Part shown: piece by piece, positions 55,996 through 64,000 of the stretch
Numbering within the stretch: position 1 is the stretch's first letter
Layout of the letters: each line of letters opens with the position of its first letter
Assembly: GCF_000241325.1 (NCBI RefSeq)
Contig: NZ_BAEI01000001.1
Location: forward strand, 108,875 to 172,874
Length of the DNA stretch: 64,000 nucleotides
DNA from: Gordonia polyisoprenivorans NBRC 16320 = JCM 10675
GTDB lineage: Bacteria > Actinomycetota > Actinomycetes > Mycobacteriales > Mycobacteriaceae
Direction of reading: 5' to 3'
Program-made: the position numbers and the translations under genes
Notes under the pieces: generated by a model
The model's database searches: none
What the model saw: only the letters and a program-made list of their open reading frames with translations
What the model was told of the DNA's origin: nothing

Positions 55996-57612
55996 TCAGC
56001 AGTGGGCACACGGCTGCGGAACGGACACCTCCGCCACCGCTGCGGCCGGCGATGCGGCAGGCTCGTCCCTCGGCTCGCCCGACCGCCCTCCACCCGCGGC
56101 GGCGTCGCGTCGACCGAACCAACTCACCGCCACCGCGCCGACCAGACCGATCACCGACAGCGCGCTGACCAGCCAGATCGCCGTGGTCATCCCGCCGAGC
56201 AACTCGCCGGGTCGATTGTGCTCCCCCGAGCTGGAGAGCACGGCGGTCACGACGGCGAGCATCACCGCCCCGCCGATCTGCACGCTGGTGTTGACCAATC
56301 CGGACGCGAGCCCCTGCTCGTCGTCGTCGACGCCCGCGGTGCCCTGAGAGGTCACCGACGGGAACGTGAGCGCGAAACCGATGCCGAGCAGGATGATGGT
56401 CGGCAACAGGAAATCCGCGTAGGCCATGCCGGGCTGGGCTCGTGCGAACCAGAGGTATCCGCCGAGAAAGGCCGCAAATCCCAGCACCATCAGCAACGGG
56501 GTGGGCACGCGGTCGAGTACCCGGTCCATCCGGGTCGCGCTGGCCGCGACGATCAACCCGGCCGGCAAGAAGCCGAGGGCCATGGCCAGCGGGGTCCAGC
56601 CGAGCGAATCCTGCAGGTAGAGGGTGACGACGAACTGGAAGGCGACATACCCGCCGAACATCAGCGCACCGGAGATGTTGGCGTGTACCAGCAGGTACGA
56701 CCGCAGGATGCCCAGTCGCACGAGCGGGTGTCGGTGCCGGATCTCGATGACCAGGAAAGCGACGGCCAGCACGGCCGAGGCGACGAAGGTGCCGATGGTG
56801 GCCGTCGACGCCCACCCGATCTCGGGAGCCCGGACCACCGCGAACACGAGCAGCAGCAGCGCACCCGTGCTCGTCGCCGCACCGAGGACGTCGAACTGCG
56901 CCCAGCGGAACGCGACCCGCTCACCGCGCGGGATGACCCGCAGCCCGGCGAAGAACAATCCGATCGCCACCGGTCCCGGGAACATCAGGGTGGCCCTCCA
57001 GGACCACTCGGTGAGCAGTCCACCGAAGACCAGACCGAGCGAGAAGCCGCTGGCCCCGCAGACGGTGTAGATGCTCAGTGCGCGGTTGCGCGCAGGCCCC
57101 TCGGCGAAGGTGGTCGTGATGATCGACAACCCGGCCGGCACGGTGAACGCCGCCGCCACCCCCTTGATGAATCGCAGGGCCACGATCAGCATGTCGATGT
57201 CGACGACGGCGCTGGCCACCGACGCGACCGCGAAGACGCCGAGCGCGACGAGGAAGACCCGCCGCCGGCCGAGGAGATCGCTCACCCGGCCGCCGAGCAT
57301 GAGCAGACCGCCGTAGCCCAGGACATATCCGCTGACAATCCATTGGAGCTCGCTCTGCCCCATGCCGAGATCGGAGCCGATCGAGGGAAGTGCGACCCCG
57401 ACCATCGACACGTCGAGCCCGTCGAGGAACAAGGCGCCGGCCAGCACCACGAGCAGAATCCAGGTTCGCGCCGGCCAACCCGATCCGGTCGTGACATGAC
57501 CGGCCGCCACATGGTCGGCCGGGTCGAGCGGTGACGCGTCGTGCGGCGCGCGCGGCGCCCCCGTGTGTCCCGGCACGGCCGGGGAAACCACCTTGCGATC
57601 TGTGAATGCCAT
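55996..57612 (-). CDS. MFS drug exporter, DHA2 (EmrB/QacA) type
   Basis: A 538-residue transporter with about 14 helices, as expected for DHA2 pumps. Motifs include LFLDGLDVSMVGVALPSI in TM1, GGRVSDLLGRRRVFL (motif A) and GFSLGLVFGGLLTEWSWR (motif C region). The C-terminal tail is Ala/Glu-rich and ends with two cysteines. ATG 57612 is chosen because the longer alternative at 57636 would lie inside a MarR-type operator palindrome. It is divergent from a MarR regulator with two matching palindromes between, so substrate-induced drug or solvent efflux is likely; the substrate is unknown. Confidence 0.9.
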   Translation of the reverse strand: MAFTDRKVVSPAVPGHTGAPRAPHDASPLDPADHVAAGHVTTGSGWPARTWILLVVLAGALFLDGLDVSMVGVALPSIGSDLGMGQSELQWIVSGYVLGYGGLLMLGGRVSDLLGRRRVFLVALGVFAVASVASAVVDIDMLIVALRFIKGVAAAFTVPAGLSIITTTFAEGPARNRALSIYTVCGASGFSLGLVFGGLLTEWSWRATLMFPGPVAIGLFFAGLRVIPRGERVAFRWAQFDVLGAATSTGALLLLVFAVVRAPEIGWASTATIGTFVASAVLAVAFLVIEIRHRHPLVRLGILRSYLLVHANISGALMFGGYVAFQFVVTLYLQDSLGWTPLAMALGFLPAGLIVAASATRMDRVLDRVPTPLLMVLGFAAFLGGYLWFARAQPGMAYADFLLPTIILLGIGFALTFPSVTSQGTAGVDDDEQGLASGLVNTSVQIGGAVMLAVVTAVLSSSGEHNRPGELLGGMTTAIWLVSALSVIGLVGAVAVSWFGRRDAAAGGGRSGEPRDEPAASPAAAVAEVSVPQPCAHC

Positions 57613-57630
57613 GCCGATCACTATATGCAT

Positions 57631-57645
57631 ACGCATCTAATGCGT
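57631..57645. promoter_or_regulatory. MarR-type operator, exporter-proximal
   Basis: ACGCATCTAATGCGT is a perfect 6-3-6 palindrome 19 bp before the exporter ATG. Its core CGCAT-N3-ATGCG is repeated at 57676-57690. Two copies of one palindrome between an exporter and a MarR gene are typical of a repressor that controls both. Confidence 0.78.
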
Positions 57646-57675
57646 CTACATTATTTGATCTCACATTGTTTTCTC

Positions 57676-57690
57676 ACGCATAAGATGCGG
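57676..57690. promoter_or_regulatory. MarR-type operator, regulator-proximal
   Basis: ACGCATAAGATGCGG carries the same CGCAT-N3-ATGCG core as the site at 57631-57645; only the outermost base differs. Its centre is 45 bp from the other, and it lies 21 bp before the marR ATG, so the repressor would also limit its own synthesis. Confidence 0.75.
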
Positions 57691-57711
57691 TGGCAGTGAT
57701 ATGCTGCGGCC

Positions 57712-58173
57712 ATGACCACGGCGGCAGAAGGAGACGCGACGAGCGGAGCCGGCGCCGCCAGCGACGACCGTGCCGAGGAACTCGCCGCCGCATGGCACGA
57801 TCTCTCGGTCCGCTTCCACCGCATCCAGTGCACCCTCGACCGCGAACTACAGACGCTGCACCAACTGTCCTCCAGTGAATTCGAGGTCCTCGAACTTCTT
57901 TGGGCCGCAGCGGATCACAGCCTTCGGATGAGCGATCTGGCCGGGCGGGTGCATCTGACGCAGAGCGCACTGTCGCGCGTGGTCGCCCGACTCGACAAGG
58001 ACGGACTCGTCGAGCGCACGATGTGCGCCACGGACCGACGGTCGGTGTTCGCTGCTCTCACCGACGAGGGAGCGCGACGGTACACCGATGCCCGGCCGAC
58101 CCAACGTCGAATCCTCGCCGAGCAGTGCGTGACGTGCCCCGAGGTGTCCGGCGGCGGGTTCACCACCACCTGA
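57712..58173 (+). CDS. MarR family transcriptional regulator
   Basis: A 153-residue winged-helix regulator. After a ~20-residue Ala/Asp-rich N-terminus come helices forming the dimer arm and then the wHTH: LSSSEFEVLELLWAA, MSDLAGRVHLTQSALSRVVARLDKDGLVER, with the wing CATDRRSVFAALTDEG. The C-terminus contains two cysteines (EQCVTCPEV), a possible thiol sensor. It is divergent from the DHA2 exporter and followed by the convergent tsaD after 15 bp. The ligand is unknown. Confidence 0.92.
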   Translation: MTTAAEGDATSGAGAASDDRAEELAAAWHDLSVRFHRIQCTLDRELQTLHQLSSSEFEVLELLWAAADHSLRMSDLAGRVHLTQSALSRVVARLDKDGLVERTMCATDRRSVFAALTDEGARRYTDARPTQRRILAEQCVTCPEVSGGGFTTT

Positions 58174-58188
58174 CGCAGCGCTCCGCCG

Positions 58189-59232
58189 TCACAACTGCGA
58201 GACCTGCACGCTCATCCCCGGATCGGTCGCCACCGTCAGCGGTGAGGGCTGCGCACCGCCGGCGATGACGTGGGCGCCGAGCGTCGCGATCATCACCCCG
58301 TTGTCGGTGCACCGGCGCTGAGTGGGTACCCGCAGCGTGATACCCGCTGCAGCACAACGTTCTTGCGCCAGAGATCGAATACGCGAGTTGGCCGTCGCCC
58401 CGCCTCCGAGCACGAGAGTGTCGACGCCGAGGTCATCGCACGCACGTACGGCCTTGAGCGTCAACACGTCGGCGACCGCCTCCTGAAAGGACGCCGCGAC
58501 GTCGGCGATCGGTACCTCGACGCCGTCTCGTCGACACTTCTCCACGTAGCGGGCCACCGCCGTCTTGACCCCGCTGAACGAGAAGTCATACCGGGCGTCG
58601 CGGGGCCCGGTCATTCCCCGGGGGAACGCGATCGCCTCCCGATCCCCAAGCGCTGCAGCCTTGTCCAGAGCCGGTCCACCAGGGAAACCGAGGTCGAGCA
58701 GGCGGGCGACCTTGTCGAACGCCTCACCGGCCGCATCGTCGACGGTGGTACCGAGCTCGACGATCGGCTCGGCGAGATCGGTGACGTGCAGCAGGTGCGT
58801 GTGCCCGCCGGAGACCAGCAGGGCCACGCATTCGGGCATCGGTCCGTGCTCCAGCGTGTCGACCGCGACATGTCCGCCGAGATGATTCATCGCATACAGC
58901 GGGACATCCCAGGCCAGCGCATAGGATTTCGCTGCCGCCACTCCCACCAACAGGGCCCCGGCCAGACCCGGGCCGATGGTGACCGCGATGGCATCGGGAC
59001 GATCGATCCCGGCCGCCGCGCGAGCCCGCCGCATGGTGGGCACGATCGCCTCGAGGTGTGCGCGGGAGGCGATCTCGGGGACCACTCCCCCGAATCGGGC
59101 ATGCTCGTCGACACTGGAGGCCACCTCGTCGGCAAGCAGGACCGCCCGACCGGGCTCGTCGGTGCCCGGCTCCCAGCGCACGATCCCGACTCCCGTTTCG
59201 TCGCAGGAGCTCTCGATACCCATCACGATCAT
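58189..59232 (-). CDS. tsaD: tRNA N6-adenosine threonylcarbamoyltransferase TsaD
   Basis: Transfers threonylcarbamoyl to A37 of ANN-reading tRNAs (t6A), working with TsaB and TsaE. It is 347 residues of ASKHA fold: [14 protein letters not shown] at the N-terminus, metal ligands His116 and His120 in [14 protein letters not shown] and [10 protein letters not shown]. The ATG overlaps the rimI stop by four bases. It is the last gene of the alr-to-tsaD chain of overlapping genes. Confidence 0.97.
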   Translation of the reverse strand: MIVMGIESSCDETGVGIVRWEPGTDEPGRAVLLADEVASSVDEHARFGGVVPEIASRAHLEAIVPTMRRARAAAGIDRPDAIAVTIGPGLAGALLVGVAAAKSYALAWDVPLYAMNHLGGHVAVDTLEHGPMPECVALLVSGGHTHLLHVTDLAEPIVELGTTVDDAAGEAFDKVARLLDLGFPGGPALDKAAALGDREAIAFPRGMTGPRDARYDFSFSGVKTAVARYVEKCRRDGVEVPIADVAASFQEAVADVLTLKAVRACDDLGVDTLVLGGGATANSRIRSLAQERCAAAGITLRVPTQRRCTDNGVMIATLGAHVIAGGAQPSPLTVATDPGMSVQVSQL

Positions 59233-59762
59233 GTGTGCTGCCCGCCCTTGCCTGCCGAATCCAGTGTCTCGTCGACGCCGACCCGACCGGAGGCCGACGG
59301 ACGGATCATCGTGTAGGCGTCGGCACCCGAGGGCTGGTAGTAGCCGCGCCGCACGCCCGACGTCACGAAACCGTTGCGCTCGTAGAGCGCGATCGCGGTG
59401 ACGTTGTCGACGCGCACCTCGAGGAAGACCGGTGCGTCGACGGAGTCGGCGACCTCGAGCAGCGCATCGAGTAACGCCCTGCCGTAACCGCGTCCGCGAT
59501 GGGTCGGCGCGACGGCGATCGTGTGGATCTCGCAGTCGAAGCTGCCCTCGGATCCGAGGGTGGAGATACCCGCGTAGCCGGCGACGGCACCACCGAGCTC
59601 GTCCCGGGCCGCGAAGTAGCGGTTATACGGCGCGTTCAGCTCTGCCCGGAAAGCCGTTGCCGGCCACGGTGAATCGCCGGCGAACATCTCCTTCTCCAGG
59701 GCGGCACAACGGGGGATGTCGCGGTAGTCGAGAGCATCGATGATCGGCGCACCGGTGGTCAC
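59229..59762 (-). CDS. rimI: Ribosomal-protein-alanine N-acetyltransferase RimI
   Basis: GNAT acetyltransferase of 177 residues, in other bacteria acetylating the N-terminus of ribosomal protein S18. The acetyl-CoA loop appears as [19 protein letters not shown] and the C-terminal substrate region as [19 protein letters not shown]. The GTG start overlaps the tsaB stop (GTGA) and its end overlaps tsaD, so it is translated with the t6A genes, a conserved actinobacterial order (Rv3420c). Confidence 0.93.
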   Translation of the reverse strand: MTTGAPIIDALDYRDIPRCAALEKEMFAGDSPWPATAFRAELNAPYNRYFAARDELGGAVAGYAGISTLGSEGSFDCEIHTIAVAPTHRGRGYGRALLDALLEVADSVDAPVFLEVRVDNVTAIALYERNGFVTSGVRRGYYQPSGADAYTMIRPSASGRVGVDETLDSAGKGGQHT

Positions 59763-60565
59763 GACGCGCCGACCTTCTTGGGTTGCTGGTCCTTTCGTTC
59801 CACCGCATCGGGTCGGCGCAGATAGAGCGGAAGGAGCGGCGGTGGACTCTGCCCACCGGTCACCGCGATCGCGGCCGCACCGAGCAATCCGGCGACCGAG
59901 GGTACGGTGATCGCCGGATCGTCACCACCCCAACCACTCTGGCGCAGGTGGGCCGCCGACCCGCCGACCGCGTCGACACCCGAGTCGGAGAGGATCTCGG
60001 CGACGACACCGGGAGCGCTCACCTCGGGTCCACGCGTGCGGGTGTGCCCGCCGTCGCGGTAGAGCGCCCAGTACACCTCACGGCGGCGCGCGTCGGTGAG
60101 CGCGAGCACCGTGGCGCCCGGCGCGCTCACGCGCCCCACATCGTGCGCGATGGCATCGAGCGAACAGACGCCGAACACCGGAATGTCCAGGGCGTCACCG
60201 AATCCGGCGCCGGTTGCCATGCCCACCCGCAAGCCGGTGAACGGCCCGGGCCCGGTTCCGACGACCACCGCGTCGATGCCATCGCGGCCGACGCCCGATT
60301 CCTCGAGTACCTCGGCGATGAGCGAGGTCAGGATCTCCGCGTGGCGACGCCCGTCGGCCACCGCGCGGACGGCGACCACATGGCACTCGGGAGCCCCGGC
60401 CGTCGTCGTGATGCGGCCGATCCCGGTGACGACGGTATCGGTGGCGGTGTCGATCACGAGCACGGTCCGAGTGCGCCCGGTTGGAGTGCTCTCACCCGCC
60501 ACGGTGCCGGGGGCCGTCTGCGCCGACGTTGACTGCGCCGACGGTGTCGATTCCGGTGTGCTCAT
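59759..60565 (-). CDS. tsaB: t6A-synthesis protein TsaB
   Basis: The non-catalytic ASKHA partner of TsaD, 268 residues. VLVIDTATDTVVTGI starts the fold after a ~30-residue Ser/Thr-rich N-terminal extension; GTGPGPFTGLRVGMATG is the family hallmark. ATG 60565 overlaps the tsaE stop (ATGA); an ATG five codons upstream (60580) would enlarge the overlap. The long N-terminal extension is not usual for TsaB, so a downstream start cannot be excluded. Confidence 0.92.
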   Translation of the reverse strand: MSTPESTPSAQSTSAQTAPGTVAGESTPTGRTRTVLVIDTATDTVVTGIGRITTTAGAPECHVVAVRAVADGRRHAEILTSLIAEVLEESGVGRDGIDAVVVGTGPGPFTGLRVGMATGAGFGDALDIPVFGVCSLDAIAHDVGRVSAPGATVLALTDARRREVYWALYRDGGHTRTRGPEVSAPGVVAEILSDSGVDAVGGSAAHLRQSGWGGDDPAITVPSVAGLLGAAAIAVTGGQSPPPLLPLYLRRPDAVERKDQQPKKVGAS

Positions 60566-61008
60566 CGGTGATTCACCCATTCCCAACTCGCGTGGCGCAC
60601 GTCGGTGTCGGGGTCGCGGACCAGACGTACCAGCAGATGTCGCTCGGCCAGACGTTCGGCCACCCCCTCGCCCCACTCGACCACCACGACGGCGTCGGCG
60701 AGGTCGGTGTCGAGGTCGAGTGCGTCGAGTTCCTCGAGCCCCCCGAGCCGATAGGCGTCGACGTGAATCATCCCGGGCCGACCGGCCGAGGTCGGCCGGT
60801 GTTCGCGCGCGATGATGAACGTCGGTGAGGAGACCGGACCGGCGACGTGCAGCCCTCGCCCGATGCCGCGGGCGAGGGCGGTTTTGCCCGCACCCAGTGG
60901 TCCGTCCAGGATCACCAGGTCACCGGCCGAAAGTCCTTGCGCGAGTTCCTCTCCGAACATCTCGGTGTCGGCGACGCCCGGGAGATCGCGGGTCTGCGGT
61001 CCGCTCAT
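60562..61008 (-). CDS. tsaE: tRNA t6A-synthesis ATPase TsaE
   Basis: P-loop ATPase that resets the TsaB-TsaD complex. It is 148 residues with Walker A GPLGAGKTALARG (Lys42), SSPTFIIAREH, the YRLGGLEELDALDLD element and VVVEWGEGVAERL. ATG 61008 overlaps the hydrolase stop (ATGA). The gene is part of the overlapping alr-hydrolase-tsaE-tsaB-rimI-tsaD chain. Confidence 0.95.
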   Translation of the reverse strand: MSGPQTRDLPGVADTEMFGEELAQGLSAGDLVILDGPLGAGKTALARGIGRGLHVAGPVSSPTFIIAREHRPTSAGRPGMIHVDAYRLGGLEELDALDLDTDLADAVVVVEWGEGVAERLAERHLLVRLVRDPDTDVRHASWEWVNHR

Positions 61009-62129
61009 GCGCGCAGCCTCCGCTGCCACCAGCGACGCCGCGGAGCCGGGCGGGCCGGACGCGCACGGTCGACGAGATCGGCGATCGCGTCGGTGACGCG
61101 GTCGGGCGCCTCCATCTGCACCATGTGCCCGGCGCCGTCGACCACCTCCATCCGCGAGTCGGTGCCGAGTTCACCGTAGAGCTGCAGCGAATTGGGCAAC
61201 GGCGTCATCCGGTCCTCGTCGCCGCATACGACCACCGAGGGCACCTGGGCGATCACCGGAACACCCATCCACTCGTCATGACGCTCCAGCGCGTTGAGGA
61301 AGTTGACCACGGTCACGATGGGCGTGTTCTGAATCATCTTCTCCACCGCCCGCCCGGCAGCCGGGCTGTGGAAATCCGGGCCGAAGCTGGCGGCGACGAG
61401 CACCGGCTCGAGGAGTAGCCGGGTCAGGTCGCGGCCCGCCTCGATGACCCGCGGGGTGTTGCGGGCGGCGACCGCGAACCCGTCGAGCAGTGGATTGCGC
61501 AGTCCCCGACCGAGTCCGGCCTCGGTCAGACCGCTGGCGGCGGTCGCCACGAGCGCCACTCCCGCGATCCGGCCGTCGGCGGCGAAGAGCTGCGGATACC
61601 GCCGCGCCAGCGCCATCAGTGTCATCCCGCCCATCGAATGCCCGACCAGGACCACCCGCCCCTCGGGAGCCGTGGCATCGAGGATCGCGACGGCGTCATC
61701 GGCGAGTTGCTGCATCGTGCACGTGTCCGCGGGGGCCTCGCCACTGCGACCGTGACCGCGATTGTCGTAGAACACCATGCGAATTCGGCGATCGGCCCAC
61801 AGCTGTGCCAGGGCATAGCGCTGAAAGTGCCAGCTCGCCAGCCGCAGGCTGAACCCGTGCACGAAGATCACGGTCAGCTCCGGCGTCTCGTCCGGCTCGA
61901 GGCCACCGAGGTCGACGGTGCGTACCGCCAGCTGCACGCCGTCGGCCGCGGTCACCGTCGACGCCCGATCCTGGTACATCGTGGTGAAATCGATCCCCTG
62001 ATAGGGATCCTGGCCCCGTCGGATTCGACGCCGGGTGGCGCTGCGTGCCGCTCCCGCGGCGGCCAGCCCGCCGAGGGTCGCCACCCCGGCGAGTCCGGCT
62101 GCCAGGCCGACACGCTCGGTGGAGTTCAC
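61005..62129 (-). CDS. Alpha/beta hydrolase fold protein
   Basis: A 374-residue hydrolase. The N-terminus contains a hydrophobic, Gly/Ala-rich stretch (about 6-26), a possible anchor, followed by a basic segment. The hydrolase core has VIFVHGFSLR, YDNRGHGRS and the nucleophile elbow GHSMGGMTL; the acid is probably in CGDEDRMTPL and the His in GAGHMVQME. The GTG at 62129 overlaps the alr stop by four bases (GTG 62132 also possible), and its end overlaps tsaE, so it is embedded in the t6A/alr chain. In actinobacteria a hydrolase at this place is common; its substrate is unknown. Confidence 0.88.
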   Translation of the reverse strand: MNSTERVGLAAGLAGVATLGGLAAAGAARSATRRRIRRGQDPYQGIDFTTMYQDRASTVTAADGVQLAVRTVDLGGLEPDETPELTVIFVHGFSLRLASWHFQRYALAQLWADRRIRMVFYDNRGHGRSGEAPADTCTMQQLADDAVAILDATAPEGRVVLVGHSMGGMTLMALARRYPQLFAADGRIAGVALVATAASGLTEAGLGRGLRNPLLDGFAVAARNTPRVIEAGRDLTRLLLEPVLVAASFGPDFHSPAAGRAVEKMIQNTPIVTVVNFLNALERHDEWMGVPVIAQVPSVVVCGDEDRMTPLPNSLQLYGELGTDSRMEVVDGAGHMVQMEAPDRVTDAIADLVDRARPARPAPRRRWWQRRLRA

Positions 62130-63298
62130 CACGTCGCCTCCTGCCGCCGGGATGAGACGTACTCGCGGCGCGCTCGCCCGCCGATCCGTGCGAGGATCTC
62201 GTAGTCGATGGTGCCGATCGTCTCGGCCCACTCCGCCGCGGTGGGTCCGCCGCCGACGCCGGTACCGAACAACTCGGCGATGTCACCCTCGCGCACGCCG
62301 CCACCGTCGGGGCCGAGGTCGATCACGAACTGATCCATGCACACCCGGCCCACCTGACCGAAGACACGATCGCCGATTCGGACCCGCAACCGTCCCGACG
62401 CGAGTCGTGGTACGCCATCGGCGTATCCGGCCGGGATCACCGCGATCGTGGTGTCGCGCTCGGTGGTCCAGGTGTGACTGTAGGAAACCCCTTGTCCGGC
62501 CGGGATTCTCTTCACCAACGCCACCTCGGCACGCAGGCTCATCGCCGGGATCAACCCGAATTCACGTCCCAGGATCGGTACCCCGCCGTAGAGGGCGATT
62601 CCGGGCCGCACGAGATCGCGCGCAAGGTCCGGGCGGGTCAGTGCCGCAGGAGAATTCGCGATGTGCATGACCTCCGGCGGCGCGCCGAGACGGATCAGGT
62701 CGGCGCGCGCCTCGTCGAGGCGCTCGGCCTGCAGCGAGTTCAACGGGTGCTCGGGTTCGTCGCCGCGGGCGAGGTGGCACATCAGCGCTCGTACCCGGAC
62801 GGCGTCCTCGGCGACGGCCTTCGCGAGATCGTCGGCGAAATCCGCCCATTCCTCCGGCGCCACCCCGCTGCGCCCGAGGCCGGTGTCGAGTTTGACGGTG
62901 ACCGTGGCCGCGGTACCCCGATCTCGGGCCGCCTCGAGGACGGCCGCGAGCTGACGACCCGACGAGAGTGCGACGTCGAGGTCGGCGTCGATGGCGGCGG
63001 AGAAGTCCGCGCTGTTGGTGTGCAGCCAGCACGTGATGTGTTCGGTGATCCCAGCGGCCCGAAGCGCGAGTCCCTCGCCGATCACCGCCACGCCCAGTTC
63101 GGCAGCTCCGGCGTCCAGGGCCGCACGTGCCACCGGCACCGCACCGTGCCCGTACCCGTCGGCCTTGACCACGGCGATCACGCCCGTACCCGCTGCCTCG
63201 CGCACCACACCCACGTTGTGGGCGATGGCGTCGAGGTCGACGACGGCGGCCAGGGCCGAGCCGTGATGCCCGGAGCCGGGCGGCGGTGAGGTGATCAT
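62126..63298 (-). CDS. alr: Alanine racemase
   Basis: PLP enzyme that interconverts L- and D-alanine for peptidoglycan. It is 390 residues. The PLP lysine is Lys45 in AVVKADGYGHGAV, and the catalytic Tyr is probably in GQGVSYSHTW (about 283); RVCMDQFVIDLG supplies the C-terminal domain signature. ATG 63298 is chosen: the frame is open for 100 more codons upstream but without alr-like sequence. It is the first gene of the six-gene overlapping chain ending in tsaD, as Rv3423c in M. tuberculosis. Confidence 0.96.
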   Translation of the reverse strand: MITSPPPGSGHHGSALAAVVDLDAIAHNVGVVREAAGTGVIAVVKADGYGHGAVPVARAALDAGAAELGVAVIGEGLALRAAGITEHITCWLHTNSADFSAAIDADLDVALSSGRQLAAVLEAARDRGTAATVTVKLDTGLGRSGVAPEEWADFADDLAKAVAEDAVRVRALMCHLARGDEPEHPLNSLQAERLDEARADLIRLGAPPEVMHIANSPAALTRPDLARDLVRPGIALYGGVPILGREFGLIPAMSLRAEVALVKRIPAGQGVSYSHTWTTERDTTIAVIPAGYADGVPRLASGRLRVRIGDRVFGQVGRVCMDQFVIDLGPDGGGVREGDIAELFGTGVGGGPTAAEWAETIGTIDYEILARIGGRARREYVSSRRQEATW

Positions 63299-63508
63299 CG
63301 CCGCCCATTGTCCCAGATTTGTGAGGGCCGCCGTGGTCCGGTGTGCCGGCGTTGCCCCCACCGGGCTCGCACATAGCGCACCTTGCGTCGGAGCGCACGC
63401 CTCGTGTCCACAGGCGGCGATCTGTCCACACCTGAGGAATTCGCTCATGCCATCGGCCCATCCGGGCACTTGACTGGGGAAAACCCCGTCGCCGAAAGGC
63501 CCTTGCGC

Positions 63509-63997
63509 ATGCACGCTCCCCGATTCCACACCCCGCACCCGCCCATGGCACCCGCCACGTCGGCGGCCGGGATCCCAGCCGGTCACAGTCCCCGCCAACC
63601 GGCCACGAAAGTGTTGTTACGCGGCGCATGGATCGCCTGTGGCGCGGCCGGGGTCTGCTACCTCGTCGGTGGCGTCCTGTTCATGATCGGCGGCTTGGGC
63701 GGCCTCGACGCCGAGATCTCCGGCTCCGGCGGTCGGTGGTGGCGGCCGGTCCTGGTGCTGGCGGCCGTCCACGGGGTGCAAGCGGTCCTCGGCGCGTGGA
63801 CATCGGTGGTGCTGGTGATCACGGCGTTCATCTCGCGACCCGCGCGACACCCGGCGAAGCCGGATCGAACGGCCCTCCACCACCCGACCGGACCGCTACC
63901 CGCGACGAGCGAATTCGTCGGCGCGGCGATCGCGAGTGGTGTGGTCACGATGCCCGTGCTGATACCGGGAGTGTGGTGGCTGCCGTTGTTCTTGTGA
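63509..63997 (+). CDS. Small membrane protein, function unknown
   Basis: A 162-residue protein near the window end, not recognised by name. A polar His/Pro-rich N-terminus (~32 residues) is followed by three hydrophobic segments: about 38-60, 75-108 and 134-158. ATG 63509 after GAAAGG is chosen; the frame is open upstream to 63383 but that part lacks a ribosome site. It is divergent from alr with about 210 bp between. Confidence 0.6.
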   Translation: MHAPRFHTPHPPMAPATSAAGIPAGHSPRQPATKVLLRGAWIACGAAGVCYLVGGVLFMIGGLGGLDAEISGSGGRWWRPVLVLAAVHGVQAVLGAWTSVVLVITAFISRPARHPAKPDRTALHHPTGPLPATSEFVGAAIASGVVTMPVLIPGVWWLPLFL

Positions 63998-64000
63998 CCC

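Overview
The window is high-GC actinobacterial DNA. Gene order follows the Mycobacterium tuberculosis H37Rv segment from about Rv3330 (a D-Ala-D-Ala carboxypeptidase) to Rv3423c (alr). The shared order includes yihY-trpS, metY-metX, folD, trmL, dnaE2, a two-domain fatty acyl-CoA reductase, imuB-imuA', guaA, choD-guaB3-guaB2, sigD-rsdA, whiB3, groES-groEL1 and the tsaD-rimI-tsaB-tsaE-alr block. This places the organism in the order Mycobacteriales. A Gordonia-like genus is my best guess from the overall style, but the sequence alone does not prove the genus.

Layout. 0-8.6 kb: cell-wall carboxypeptidase, YihY membrane protein, trpS, exonuclease III, an IdeR-type iron-controlled bfd-bfr pair, an MFS exporter and a repeat-tailed PE-PPE-type serine hydrolase. 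8.8-11.5 kb: SAM-IV riboswitch controlling metY-metX. 11.5-16.9 kb: an Hsp70-fold membrane protein, folD with DUF3017, a PLP dehydratase, trmL and small conserved genes. 17.3-21.8 kb: an accessory locus built around a SipW/ER-type signal peptidase with two exported proteins that share an unusual signal-peptide motif, plus a secreted PE-PPE/cutinase-like hydrolase. 21.9-35.8 kb: dnaE2, def, a VOC protein, an esterase with a TetR regulator, an acyl-CoA reductase coupled to a D-threonine-aldolase-like enzyme, imuB-imuA' and a radical SAM protein. 36-41.2 kb: Ser/Thr kinase and a PspC-centred two-component locus. 41.2-50 kb: guaA, the bioYMN biotin transporter, choD-like GMC oxidoreductase, guaB3, guaB2. 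49.7-55.8 kb: DUF5319, rsdA-sigD, a conserved hypothetical gene, whiB3, groEL1 and groES. 56-64 kb: MarR-controlled exporter, the t6A operon with alr, and a small membrane protein.

Regulation readable in the DNA: tandem iron boxes before bfd-bfr, LexA boxes before dnaE2 and imuA' (the two parts of the inducible mutagenesis machinery), a CIRCE operator before groES, a SAM-IV riboswitch, palindromic operators in the TetR and MarR divergent promoters, and several perfect hairpin terminators between convergent genes.

The least explained material is the SipW-type export locus at 17.3-21.8 kb, the Hsp70-fold protein with a Thr-rich extracellular tail, a histidine-rich membrane protein, and several short tandem repeats (15, 18 and 37 bp) at gene ends. 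No rRNA, tRNA, insertion sequence, prophage or CRISPR array was recognised.
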